Assembly: GCA_026987255.1 (NCBI GenBank)
Contig: JALSNA010000184.1
Span: forward strand, 1-13,982
Source of the DNA: Hyphomicrobiales bacterium
GTDB taxonomy: Bacteria > Pseudomonadota > Alphaproteobacteria > Rhizobiales > Aestuariivirgaceae
Length of the DNA stretch: 13,982 nt
Direction of reading: 5' to 3'
Shown here: positions 1-6,977 of the stretch, piece by piece
Layout of the letters: every line of letters begins with the position of its first letter
Numbering within the stretch: the stretch's first letter is position 1
The notes under the pieces: model-generated
Seen by the model: only the letters and a program-made list of their open reading frames with translations
Database searches by the model: none
What the model was told of the DNA's origin: nothing
Position numbers and translations under genes: made by a program

Positions 1-125
1 GCGCCGCCCTGCTCGGCCAGAACCTTGGTGATCGCCGCCGTCAGCGTCGTCTTGCCATGGTCAACGTGACCGATGGTGCCGATGTTCGCATGCGGCTTCG
101 TGCGTTCAAACTTTTCTTTCGCCAT
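1..125 (-). CDS. tuf: Elongation factor Tu, N-terminal part (cut by window edge)
   Basis: EF-Tu is the GTPase that delivers aminoacyl-tRNA to the ribosomal A site. Only the first 41 complete codons are present. The protein begins [20 protein letters not shown] and continues into the P-loop GHVDHGKT (residues 19-26), which is diagnostic for EF-Tu. The ATG at 125-123 is preceded by GGAG with about 8 nt spacing. It lies 37 bp downstream of the fusA stop, the standard last position of the str operon, so it is expected to be co-transcribed with rpsL, rpsG and fusA. The rest of the gene lies before base 1. Identification is certain; whether the genome has a second tuf copy cannot be seen. Confidence 0.97.
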   Translation of the reverse strand, partial: MAKEKFERTKPHANIGTIGHVDHGKTTLTAAITKVLAEQGG

Positions 126-162
126 TGTCTCGTCTCCGTAACTTTTGGCCCGTTATCGCCAG

Positions 163-2238
163 TCAGGCGAGGTTTGCCTTGATCTCATCCGCCACGTTCT
201 TGGGAACCGGCGCATAATGGTCGAATGTCATGGTGAAGTTGGCCCGCCCCTGCGACTGCGAGCGCAGGGTGTCCACATAGCCGAACATGTTGGCCAGGGG
301 CACCATGGCGTTGACGATCTGCGCATTGCCGCGCGCCTCGGTGCCCATGATCTGGCCACGGCGCGAGTTCAGATCGCCGATGATGCCGCCGACATATTCC
401 TCCGGCGTGGTCACCTCCACCTTCATGATCGGCTCCAGCAGCTGCGCACCGGCCTTCTGCAGGGCCTCGCGCATGGCCGAACGGCCGGCGATCTCGAAGG
501 CCACCGCCGAGGAGTCCACCTCGTGATAGGCGCCATCGGTCAGCGTCGCCTTGACATCCACCACCGGGAAACCGGCGACCACGCCAGCGCCCATGACCGA
601 CTGGATGCCCTTGTCCACCGCCGGAATGTATTCCTTCGGCACATTGCCACCCACCACGGTGCTCTCGAATTCGTAGCCCGCGCCCTGCTCGTTGGGCTCG
701 ATGGTGATCTTCACCCGCGCGAACTGGCCGGATCCGCCGGTCTGCTTCTTGTGGGTGTAGTCCACCTCGGCCTTTCTGGTGATGGTTTCACGGTAGGCCA
801 CCTGCGGCGCGCCGACCTGCACCTCGATGTTGTGCGGCGGGCGCTTGAGGATGTCCACCTTGATGTCCAGATGCAGCTCGCCCATTCCGGAAATGATGGT
901 CTGGCCCGAATCCTCGTCGGTGTAGACATGGAAGGAGGGATCCTCCTTGGCCATTTTCTGCAGCGCGATGGAGAGCTTTTCCTGATCGCCCTTGGTGGCC
1001 GGCTCGATGGCCTTCTCGATCACCGGCTCGGGGAATTCCATCTTCTCCAGGATCACCGGCTTGGAGACATCGCACAGGGTGTCGCCCGTGTGGGTGTTCT
1101 TCAGACCGACCAGCGCCACGATATCGCCGGCAAAGGCCTCGTCCAGCTCCTCGCGGTCATCGGCGTGCATGAGCACCATGCGCCCCACCCGCTCGGTCTT
1201 GCCGGTGGTGGCATTGAGCACCGTGGTGCCCTTCTTCACCTTGCCCGAATAGATGCGCGAGAAGGTCAAGGTGCCATAGGGGTCATCCATGATCTTGAAC
1301 GCCAGCATGGCCAGCGGCTCGTCATCGGAGGGCTTGCGCACCACCTCCTCTTCCGTCTTGTAGTCGATGCCCTTGATCGGCGGCACGTCCACCGGCGAAG
1401 GCAGATAGGCCACCACGGCATCGAGCAGCGGCTGCACGCCCTTGTTCTTGAAGGCCGAGCCGCACAGGACGGGGAAGAAGTCGTTGTTCAAGGTGCCCTG
1501 GCGCAGCAGCTTGTGGATGGTCTCCTCGGAGATCTCGTCGCCGTTCAGGTAGGCGTCCATGGCCTCCTCGTCGATCTCGACGATGGATTCGATCATCTCC
1601 ATGCGCGCCGCCTCGGCAGCCTCGGCCAGATCAGCAGGGATCTCTTCCTCGTGGAATTTCGCGCCCAGGGTATCCTCGTCCCACACGATGGCCTTCATCT
1701 TGATCAGATCGACCACGCCACGGAAGGAATCCTCCGCCCCGATGGGCAGCTGGATGGCCACCGGGGTGGCCCCCAGACGGGTCTTGATGTCGCTGATGCA
1801 GCGCTCGAAATCGGCGCCGATCTTGTCCATCTTGTTGGCAAAGACGATGCGCGGCACGGAATACTTGTCGCCCTGGCGCCACACGGTCTCGGTCTGCGGC
1901 TCCACGCCGGCATTGGCGTCAAGCACCGTCACCGCGCCATCAAGCACGCGCAAGGAGCGCTCCACCTCGATGGTGAAGTCCACGTGGCCGGGGGTGTCGA
2001 TGATGTTCAGCCGCTTGCCTTCCCACACCGTGGTGGTGGCGGCGGACTGGATGGTGATGCCGCGCTCCTGCTCCTGCTCCATGAAGTCCATGGTGGCGGC
2101 GCCATCGTGCACCTCGCCGATCTTGTGGCTCTTGCCGGTGTAATAGAGGATGCGCTCGGTCACCGTGGTCTTGCCGGCGTCGATGTGCGCCATGATACCG
2201 AAATTCCGGTAATCCTCGATCTTGTACTTGCGGGGCAT
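163..2238 (-). CDS. fusA: Translation elongation factor G
   Basis: EF-G is the cytosolic GTPase that drives mRNA-tRNA translocation and, with RRF, ribosome recycling. The 691-residue length is normal. Visible GTPase motifs are G1 AHIDAGKT (residues 17-24), switch-1 RGITI (59-63), G3 DTPGH (81-85) and G4 NKMD (135-138). The C-terminal half has the expected domain IV/V sequences such as GGSGQFARV and [14 protein letters not shown]. The ATG at 2238 has GGAG 7 nt upstream and begins [20 protein letters not shown], the usual N terminus. It sits 29 bp after rpsG and 37 bp before tuf. All GTPase motifs are intact and no truncation is seen. A long open frame on the opposite strand is a GC-rich shadow. 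Confidence 0.98.
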   Translation of the reverse strand: MPRKYKIEDYRNFGIMAHIDAGKTTVTERILYYTGKSHKIGEVHDGAATMDFMEQEQERGITIQSAATTTVWEGKRLNIIDTPGHVDFTIEVERSLRVLDGAVTVLDANAGVEPQTETVWRQGDKYSVPRIVFANKMDKIGADFERCISDIKTRLGATPVAIQLPIGAEDSFRGVVDLIKMKAIVWDEDTLGAKFHEEEIPADLAEAAEAARMEMIESIVEIDEEAMDAYLNGDEISEETIHKLLRQGTLNNDFFPVLCGSAFKNKGVQPLLDAVVAYLPSPVDVPPIKGIDYKTEEEVVRKPSDDEPLAMLAFKIMDDPYGTLTFSRIYSGKVKKGTTVLNATTGKTERVGRMVLMHADDREELDEAFAGDIVALVGLKNTHTGDTLCDVSKPVILEKMEFPEPVIEKAIEPATKGDQEKLSIALQKMAKEDPSFHVYTDEDSGQTIISGMGELHLDIKVDILKRPPHNIEVQVGAPQVAYRETITRKAEVDYTHKKQTGGSGQFARVKITIEPNEQGAGYEFESTVVGGNVPKEYIPAVDKGIQSVMGAGVVAGFPVVDVKATLTDGAYHEVDSSAVAFEIAGRSAMREALQKAGAQLLEPIMKVEVTTPEEYVGGIIGDLNSRRGQIMGTEARGNAQIVNAMVPLANMFGYVDTLRSQSQGRANFTMTFDHYAPVPKNVADEIKANLA

Positions 2239-2267
2239 GATCTTGCTCCGGATCCCTGTTCCTGAAA

Positions 2268-2750
<483 letters not shown>

Positions 2751-2768
2751 CTATCAAATGCAAAACGG

Positions 2769-3140
2769 TTACTTCGGGCGCTTGGCGCCATATTTGGAGC
2801 GGCGCTGCCTGCGGCCATCGACGCCCTGGGTATCGAGCACGCCGCGAATGACGTGATAGCGCACACCGGGCAGATCCTTGACACGGCCGCCGCGGATCAT
2901 GACCACCGAGTGTTCCTGCAGGTTGTGCCCCTCGCCGGGAATGTAGCTGGTGACCTCGAAGCCGTTGGTCAGCCGCACGCGCGCCACCTTGCGCAGCGCC
3001 GAGTTGGGCTTCTTCGGCGTCGTGGTGTAGACGCGGGTGCACACACCGCGCTTTTGCGGACAGGCCTGCAGGGCAGGCACCTTGTTGCGCTTCACCGGGG
3101 CTTTCCTCGGCTTGCGGATTAGCTGGTTGATCGTCGGCAT
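2769..3140 (-). CDS. rpsL: 30S ribosomal protein S12
   Basis: S12 lies at the 30S decoding centre and controls accuracy. The ATG at 3140 gives 123 residues beginning [13 protein letters not shown], the universal S12 N terminus. An in-frame upstream ATG at 3248 would add 36 residues unlike any S12 and is rejected. The decoding loop [13 protein letters not shown] (39-51) and the loop [10 protein letters not shown] (87-96) are present. Lys43 and Lys88 (numbering with Met) are both lysine, the streptomycin-sensitive state for this family. It is the first gene of the str operon, behind a ~240 nt leader. The ribosome-binding site is weak (ACAGAGCCGAC directly before ATG), which may matter for leader-based control. 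Confidence 0.98.
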   Translation of the reverse strand: MPTINQLIRKPRKAPVKRNKVPALQACPQKRGVCTRVYTTTPKKPNSALRKVARVRLTNGFEVTSYIPGEGHNLQEHSVVMIRGGRVKDLPGVRYHVIRGVLDTQGVDGRRQRRSKYGAKRPK

Positions 3141-3183
3141 GTCGGCTCTGTATCCGTTACCAAAATCCTGTGGGCCGCATGGA

Positions 3184-3213
3184 ATGCGCCTGTGCCGGAT
3201 GGCGCAAGCGCAT
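3184..3213 (-). other. Strong hairpin in the rpsL leader (proximal)
   Basis: ATGCGCCTGTGCC (3184-3196) and GGCGCAAGCGCAT (3201-3213) face each other across a 4-nt loop. In the minus-strand RNA the stem has 11 Watson-Crick pairs, one G-U and one C-A mismatch, with an AUCC loop. It ends 43 nt upstream of the rpsL start. There is no adjacent U-tract. It is probably a structured leader element, perhaps for autogenous control of the str operon; that role is inference. Confidence 0.55.
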
Positions 3214-3271
3214 AAATACAAAGATACCGGACACACGGCCCTGCCCATGCCCGGATCTTCAAGAATCAGAG

Positions 3272-3300
3272 GACCTCAAATGGTCACGCCAAATGAGGTC
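3272..3300 (-). other. Inverted repeat in the rpsL leader (distal hairpin)
   Basis: On the plus strand GACCTCAAATGG (3272-3283) and CCAAATGAGGTC (3289-3300) are inverted repeats with 10 of 12 positions complementary around a 5-nt loop (TCACG). In the minus-strand transcript this gives a 7-bp outer stem, a 2x2 internal loop and a 3-bp inner stem. It falls inside the inferred 5' leader of the str operon. No T-run follows on the minus strand, so it does not look like an intrinsic terminator. Confidence 0.55.
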
Positions 3301-3380
3301 GTGTCATCAATTCTTGCTCTGTTTGTCCCTGTAGCCAGCGTCTAGTGCGAAAGCGAACCTACGGCCTGTCTCTCAGGAAC

Positions 3381-3398
3381 GGGCTAGACATATAGCCC
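3381..3398. repeat. Palindrome overlapping the str promoter -10 region
   Basis: GGGCTA (3381-3386) and TAGCCC (3393-3398) form a perfect 6-bp inverted repeat around a 6-nt centre. The centre overlaps the proposed -10 hexamer. It could be an operator half-site pair, or a hairpin at the very 5' end of the transcript, or chance. Confidence 0.45.
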
Positions 3399-3415
3399 TC
3401 ATCTGGCCCCGTCAA
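3389..3415 (-). promoter_or_regulatory. Candidate sigma-70 promoter of the str operon
   Basis: Read on the minus strand, TTGACG (3415-3410) is followed after 15 nt by TATATG (3394-3389). Shifting the -10 hexamer to TATGTC gives a 17-nt spacer, so the exact -10 is uncertain. A T-rich patch lies just upstream of the -35. Transcription would start near 3382, giving a leader of about 240 nt before rpsL. No upstream gene on this strand could supply read-through, because the neighbouring VOC gene is divergent; the operon therefore needs its own promoter somewhere in 3141-3688. The call rests on consensus match by eye only. Confidence 0.5.
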
Positions 3416-3677
3416 CCCCAAAAATGCCCCATCTGGCGCAAATCACGCCAGCACAGCCCAGCCACATTATTAATATGGCACACGCCCGTGAACTGTCCCG
3501 GAATTAACCATCTTTCGCCCCCTTGCAGGCATGATTTGCGCCCCGCATTGCCCGAATCTCGCCCAAAGGCCGCCATTTGCGCTTGGCATGGTCCGTGCAT
3601 CAACCATGCGGGGCACGGGCTTTACGGACGGGACGGGCCGGTTGCGGCCTGCCTCAAATGGGACAAGCAATGACAAA

Positions 3678-3684
3678 GAGGGAG
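3678..3684 (+). promoter_or_regulatory. Ribosome-binding site of the VOC gene
   Basis: GAGGGAG lies 4 nt before the ATG at 3689 and fixes this start codon over any upstream alternative. Confidence 0.75.
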
Positions 3685-3688
3685 AATC

Positions 3689-4135
3689 ATGAGCAATCCG
3701 GTTGAAAAATGGTGGCATGAGCTCAATTGCTGGGATGCGCGCGCCGCCATATCCTTTTATGGCCGCACCCTGAACTGGCAGTTCGACGACATCCAGCTGA
3801 AGGATGGCAGCTCCTATTGGGTGGCGCGCAAAAGCGGCCGGCCCGTATGCGGCCTTTATGAACTGCAAAAGCCCCGCCACCAGGGCATCCCCGCCCACTG
3901 GATGACCTACATGACCGTCACCGACATGGATGTCGCCGTGCGCGCCTCGGCCTTCGCCGGTGGCGCCGTCTCGCGCCCGCCGCTGCGGGTGCCCGGCCTG
4001 GGCAAGCTGGCCATCGTCACCGATGCCGCCGGGGCGCTCATCGGCCTGATCGAGCCCGAAGCGCCGCACCCGCTGGCCGTCATGCCGCTCGCCAGGGATG
4101 CCGGTCCGCGCGGCCACCGCCTGGCGGCGCACTGA
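3689..4135 (+). CDS. VOC (glyoxalase/bleomycin-resistance fold) family protein
   Basis: The 148-residue product resembles the small CFP30B-like branch of the vicinal-oxygen-chelate superfamily. Cues are the opening WWHELNCWDARAAISFYGRTLNW (residues 8-30, typical first beta strand and helix), IPAHWMTYMTVTDMDVAV (67-84), and the closing strand IVTDAAGALIGLIEP (109-123). It spans a single pair of VOC modules (about 5-55 and 67-125). His10/Glu12 and Glu122 could be metal ligands, but sequence alone does not settle metal binding or substrate. The start is fixed by a strong Shine-Dalgarno. It stands alone, divergent from the str operon and convergent with the CBS gene. The reaction is unknown; many such proteins are annotated only by fold. 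Confidence 0.85.
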   Translation: MSNPVEKWWHELNCWDARAAISFYGRTLNWQFDDIQLKDGSSYWVARKSGRPVCGLYELQKPRHQGIPAHWMTYMTVTDMDVAVRASAFAGGAVSRPPLRVPGLGKLAIVTDAAGALIGLIEPEAPHPLAVMPLARDAGPRGHRLAAH

Positions 4136-4164
4136 CATTCCCCCTGCGTTTCATTCATCCCCAC

Positions 4165-4200
4165 GGGCCGGAAGCGCTCCGCGGCGTTTTCGGCCCCTTT
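4165..4200 (+). terminator. Stem-loop just downstream of the VOC gene
   Basis: GGGCCGGAAGCGC (4165-4177) pairs along all 13 positions with GCGTTTTCGGCCC (4184-4196) in plus-strand RNA, allowing two G-U pairs, around a 6-nt loop. It begins 30 nt after the VOC stop codon and is followed by only CTTT, so termination would be weak. On the opposite strand the G-U pairs become mismatches, which argues that the plus-strand RNA is the selected form. Confidence 0.45.
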
Positions 4201-4313
4201 GGGCATCTCCATTGACTGTCTGAAGACCATCCTCGCTCCCTGCCAACCACCCGCAGCATCCCATGATTGGGGTGGATGGCAGGGAGAAAGGATGGACGCG
4301 CAAGCGTTTTTTT
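4201..4313 (+). repeat. Structured ~113-nt dispersed repeat, copy 1
   Basis: This element matches 10485-10597 on the minus strand along its full length, roughly four positions in five by eye. Shared blocks are GGGCATCTCCAT at the 5' end, CCCTGCCAACC, CCCGCAG, GGGGTGG and CGCAAGCGTTTTT at the 3' end. It folds into a long hairpin: CCATCCT (4227-4233) with AGGATGG (4289-4295), and CTCCCTGCCAACCACCC (4236-4252) with its 16/17 complement (4270-4286), around a 17-nt loop. It ends in ACGC-GCAA-GCGT and seven T (4307-4313), an intrinsic-terminator-like tail for the VOC gene. It lies between convergent genes and contains no open reading frame of note. Confidence 0.8.
4296..4313 (+). terminator. Terminator-like tail of repeat copy 1
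   Basis: ACGC (4296-4299), GNRA-type loop GCAA (4300-4303) and GCGT (4304-4307) form a short stem whose 3' side runs directly into a T tract. It stacks immediately after the long repeat hairpin and would end plus-strand transcripts from the VOC gene. Confidence 0.55.
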
Positions 4314-4349
4314 GAAGATTCCCCTTCGGCAGCGCGCGCCGGACAGGCC

Positions 4350-4775
4350 TCAGCTGTTGATATACTGGCGCATCTGTTCGGCCTCGAAGAGAATCTCCTC
4401 GATGCGCTGCTTGACCACGTCGCCGATGGAGACGATGCCGGCCAGCCTGCCCTCTTCCAGCACCGGCAGATGGCGCACATGCTCGCGCGTCATGATGGCC
4501 ATGAGGGTATCGGTGGAATCATCGGGGGAACAGGTCAGCATCTTGCGGGTCATGTAATCGCGCGCCGGACGGCTGGCCGCCGCATCCGCGGCATCGGCCA
4601 TGGCGCGCACGATGTCGCGCTCCGAAATGATACCGGCCAGTTCGCCATCCTCCAGAAGCACGATGGTGCCGATGCCCTTCTCGCGCAGCAGCCTGGCGAT
4701 CTCCACCACGCTCAAATCACTGCTGGCGGTGGCCACATCCGTGCCTTTCCGTTTCAGAATCGTCCTGACATCCAT
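4350..4775 (-). CDS. Two-CBS-domain protein
   Basis: The 141-residue soluble protein consists almost entirely of a tandem CBS pair (Bateman module). CBS1 is at about 7-62, with the signature LAGIISERDIVRAM (47-59), and CBS2 at about 72-128, with LAGIVSIGDVVKQRIE (111-126). Such modules bind adenine nucleotides (AMP, ATP, SAM or NADH in different families) and regulate partners. No enzymatic or transporter domain is attached, so the partner is unknown. The ATG at 4775 has AAGGA 7 nt upstream. It lies 60 bp downstream of the rhomboid gene on the same strand and may share its transcript. It closely follows the common alphaproteobacterial stand-alone CBS pattern. Confidence 0.93.
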   Translation of the reverse strand: MDVRTILKRKGTDVATASSDLSVVEIARLLREKGIGTIVLLEDGELAGIISERDIVRAMADAADAAASRPARDYMTRKMLTCSPDDSTDTLMAIMTREHVRHLPVLEEGRLAGIVSIGDVVKQRIEEILFEAEQMRQYINS

Positions 4776-4802
4776 GCAAGGTTCCTTGTCTGCTTATGGC
4801 TG

Positions 4803-4820
4803 CAAGGGATCATTCCCTTG
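4803..4820. repeat. Perfect inverted repeat between rhomboid and CBS genes
   Basis: CAAGGG (4803-4808) and CCCTTG (4815-4820) are separated by 6 nt. On the minus strand it lies in the 60-nt spacer, 27 nt upstream of the CBS start. There is no T-run, so a leader hairpin or binding site is more likely than a terminator. Confidence 0.4.
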
Positions 4821-4835
4821 TTATCCACTATAACA

Positions 4836-5621
4836 TCAAGGCCGCCTCATGGCCACCGCGCCGCGGCCGGGATCGAACAGGCCTAGCAGCAAAAGCCCGG
4901 CCAGGAAGCCGCCCGTATGGGCCTCCCAGGCAATGGTCTGCGTCTGTCCGCCCGCGCCGATGCCCAGCAGGCCGAAGATCAGGTTGATGCCCATCCAGAT
5001 GAGAATGAAGGTGCGCGGGCGCGCCAGAAGCAGGCTTTGGCGGATCGTCAGCGGGCGGATGCGCGACAGATCGCGGCGCAATCCGGCGGCCAGCGAGGCA
5101 TTGCCGGCGAAGATGAGCCGGATGGAGGCGCCCATGAGACCGGAAATGGCCCCCGATGCGCCCACCAGCAGGGTCTCATCCGCCCAGTGAAAAGGCAGAA
5201 AGAACAATGCCCCCGCAGCCGCGCACAGCAAGGAGAGCAGAACAAAGCGCACCGCCCCCAGGCGGCGGGCCACCGGCGCGCCAAAGGCCAGCAGCCACAA
5301 GGAGTTGATCAGCAGATGCTGCCATCCGGCATGGAGGAACATGTGGGTAAAGGGCCCGCCCGCCCAGGCCGCCAGACCGCCGGGCAATTGCGCCGCCATG
5401 TCCAGCGGCATGGCATAGCGCAAGGGCAGAAAGGCCAAGGATATGACCAGCCTTTGCGCCTGCAGGGGCGGCAGGTTGTCCTGCGCCAGCTGGAAGAGGA
5501 CGAATATGGCAATGACAACGAGAAGGATCACTGGCGCATTGAAGGCCGGCGCAGACTCCTGACTCCCGGCCTCAGGCGGCCCTTGCTCTGCCTCTTCCTG
5601 CCCTGCCGCCTCGTTTTTCAT
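4836..5621 (-). CDS. Rhomboid family intramembrane serine protease
   Basis: Rhomboids cleave transmembrane substrates within the inner membrane. With the ATG at 5621 the product has 261 residues: an acidic cytoplasmic tail (about 1-28), a first hydrophobic segment near 30-45, and a six- or seven-helix core. Catalytic features are visible: HAGWQHLLINSLWLLAFG with the family His102 and Asn106, the nucleophile in GASGAISGLMGA (Ser156), and the partner histidine in EAHTGGFLAG (His235). I chose 5621 over the in-frame ATG at 5645 because AAGGAGG stands 9 nt upstream. It is divergent from the PAS gene and upstream of the CBS gene. Substrates are unknown; it is presumably active because both catalytic residues are present. 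Confidence 0.93.
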   Translation of the reverse strand: MKNEAAGQEEAEQGPPEAGSQESAPAFNAPVILLVVIAIFVLFQLAQDNLPPLQAQRLVISLAFLPLRYAMPLDMAAQLPGGLAAWAGGPFTHMFLHAGWQHLLINSLWLLAFGAPVARRLGAVRFVLLSLLCAAAGALFFLPFHWADETLLVGASGAISGLMGASIRLIFAGNASLAAGLRRDLSRIRPLTIRQSLLLARPRTFILIWMGINLIFGLLGIGAGGQTQTIAWEAHTGGFLAGLLLLGLFDPGRGAVAMRRP

Positions 5622-5794
5622 CCGCTCTTTCCTCCTTGCCAGCAATCACCGGCGCCTCTGTCTGTGCAAAACACACACGCTCTGCTTGAAGGCGGCCCGC
5701 TGGCATGTTTCATGCACCACAGGGAGTTCAGAAAGCGCCGCACTCCGGCCTGATACTGTTTTGGCACGATTGTCCGCTGCGGGAAAGCACTCAC
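5622..5794. other. Divergent spacer between rhomboid and PAS genes
   Basis: This 173-bp spacer must carry promoters in both directions. The only certain element is the AAGGAGG ribosome-binding site (5631-5637, minus strand). A TTGGCACG at 5761-5768 resembles a sigma-54 -24 box, but the -12 GC is one base out of register. I could not pick a convincing sigma-70 promoter. Confidence 0.5.
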
Positions 5795-6415
5795 ATGAGC
5801 AATGTCACGAAATTGCACATTCAAGGCACGCAGGCCTGCCCCTTGCGCCATTCCGGCAACCGCGTCCTGCTCGATCATTGGCAGGATCTGCGCAAGGACA
5901 ACGCCGCCCCGGACAAGCGTCAGCTGAATCTGCGTCTCTTGTCGGCTCTTTTGCCCATGATCGGCCTCATCGCGCACGATCCGCGCACAAATGCCCTGGT
6001 CTGGCGGCTGGCCGGCTCTGGCTTGTGCCGCTTGTGGGGCCATGAACTGACCGGCGCGCCAGCCTTTGAAAACTGGCCGCAATTCGAGCGCATGACCTTG
6101 TTGCGCGTCACCGGTGCAGCCTTGCGCACTGCCCAGCCCTTCGCCGCCCGCCTGAAACTTCTCGATGCCGGTTACGGCCCCGATCTGGAAGCCGAATGCC
6201 TGGGGCTCCCTCTCAAGGACAATCGGACCCCCATGGCGCTGATCTCCATGCCCCTTTTCCGCTCCCAGGCGGAAATATCCCTCCACCACCCAGGCGGTGT
6301 GGAGCTGCAAAGCCTGCGCATCCTGTCCCCGGCTGTTGCGCAGCCTGAACCGGCAGCACCATCGCCCGGCCATGTGCATGGCCCGCTGCGCGTAATCCCC
6401 GGCGGCCGCAAATAA
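5795..6415 (+). CDS. PAS_5-type PAS domain protein
   Basis: The 206-residue protein matches the alphaproteobacterial PAS_5 pattern (PF07310 by recollection). It opens with LLDHWQDLR (25-33), followed by LNLRLLSALLPMIGLIAHDP (45-64), RLAGSGLCRLWGHELTG (71-87) with FENWP, and a C-terminal strand region LGLPLKDNRTPMALISMPLF (136-155). A PAS fold spans about 40-160; the proline-rich tail is probably disordered. No kinase, DNA-binding or cyclase domain is attached, so it is a lone sensor or adaptor whose ligand is unknown. ATG 5795 (MSNVTKL) is preferred to 5705, because the upstream 30 residues are outside the conserved region and GGGAAAG precedes it. It is convergent with the DUF192 gene, 29 bp apart. 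Confidence 0.82.
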   Translation: MSNVTKLHIQGTQACPLRHSGNRVLLDHWQDLRKDNAAPDKRQLNLRLLSALLPMIGLIAHDPRTNALVWRLAGSGLCRLWGHELTGAPAFENWPQFERMTLLRVTGAALRTAQPFAARLKLLDAGYGPDLEAECLGLPLKDNRTPMALISMPLFRSQAEISLHHPGGVELQSLRILSPAVAQPEPAAPSPGHVHGPLRVIPGGRK

Positions 6416-6444
6416 GCCTCCGGCAAGCCCCGGCCACCGCCCAA

Positions 6445-6915
6445 TCAGCGCATCACGGGCAGCGCCGCCCTGTCACCCTTTTTCAGCCCCAGCCTGCGCG
6501 CCTCCCCGGCGGCGATCTCCAGCACCGCACGCACCGGACGGCCCGCGCTGACCGGCGTCAGATCCCCCGGCCTGGCGTTTTCATGGATATGGACGATGAT
6601 GCCGCCAGAGTCGAAAAACACCATGTCCAGCGGCATGCGGGTGTTTTTCATCCACAGGGCCGCCATGCTGGGCCGGCGCCACAACAGCAGCATCCCCTGC
6701 CCTCTCGGCAAACGCTGGCGGAACATCAGCCCGCGCATGCGCAGCTCCCTGGTGTCCGCCACCTCCACCCTGAGGGTCAAAAGGCGCCCCGAACTGTAGA
6801 TCATCAAGGGCAGGAAGCGCGCCACTCCCAGCGCCCGGGCGCGCCGCACCTGCGCCATCCCCGCAAGCATGAACAGCAGCACGGCGCGGCGGCTCGTTTT
6901 CGCCAATAGGAACAT
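6445..6915 (-). CDS. DUF192 family protein
   Basis: The 156-residue product carries the DUF192 (PF02643) fold. Signatures are EVADTRELRMRGLMFRQRLP (51-70), the ALWMKNTRMPLDMVFFD stretch (86-102) and the closing RAVLEIAAGEARRLGLKKGD (129-148). The N terminus has basic residues followed by a hydrophobic stretch (KTSRRAVLLFMLAG), compatible with a signal sequence, as is usual for secreted members. The biochemical role of the family is not established. No good Shine-Dalgarno is seen at 6915; a start at Met16 is possible. It lies 62 bp downstream of the cold-shock gene on the same strand, a pairing I recall from other Alphaproteobacteria, and is probably co-transcribed with it. Confidence 0.9.
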   Translation of the reverse strand: MFLLAKTSRRAVLLFMLAGMAQVRRARALGVARFLPLMIYSSGRLLTLRVEVADTRELRMRGLMFRQRLPRGQGMLLLWRRPSMAALWMKNTRMPLDMVFFDSGGIIVHIHENARPGDLTPVSAGRPVRAVLEIAAGEARRLGLKKGDRAALPVMR

Positions 6916-6977
6916 CTGCGCACCCGGACAATGAAAGGCAAAGGGGCCAGCGAAAGCCCCTTCCGCTCACGCGGCGA

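Larger units (their letters stand above)
3141..3688. other. Divergent intergenic region between rpsL and the VOC gene
   Basis: This 548-bp stretch separates the minus-strand str operon from the plus-strand VOC gene. The rpsL-proximal half holds the candidate promoter and leader with two inverted repeats, listed separately. The VOC-proximal half (about 3421-3688) has an AT-rich patch at 3466-3477 and two sets of inverted repeats: CCCCGCAT (3541-3548) with ATGCGGGG (3606-3613), and GCATGGT (3586-3592) with ACCATGC (3603-3609). Short open frames here lack recognisable protein features or a convincing ribosome-binding site. I see no tRNA. No clear plus-strand promoter could be picked. Confidence 0.6.

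Noticed and set aside
145..2265. A 706-codon open frame antisense to fusA
   Set aside because: It is a high-GC shadow. The product is a repetitive His/Leu/Gly/Arg-rich string with no domain, and the minus strand is clearly EF-G.
3141..3248. N-terminal extension of S12 from the in-frame ATG at 3248
   Set aside because: S12 proteins begin MPTINQLI; the extra 36 residues look like translated leader and cover the proximal hairpin.
3488..3673. A 61-codon open frame upstream of the VOC gene
   Set aside because: No convincing ribosome-binding site and no protein-like features; more likely non-coding leader.
5760..5783. Sigma-54 promoter ahead of the PAS gene
   Set aside because: TTGGCACG fits the -24 box, but the GC of the -12 box is 11 rather than 10 nt after the GG, and the TTGC context is missing.
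6416..6444. Bidirectional terminator between the PAS and DUF192 genes
   Set aside because: Only a CCGG-N6-CCGG symmetry and no T- or A-run in the 29-bp gap.
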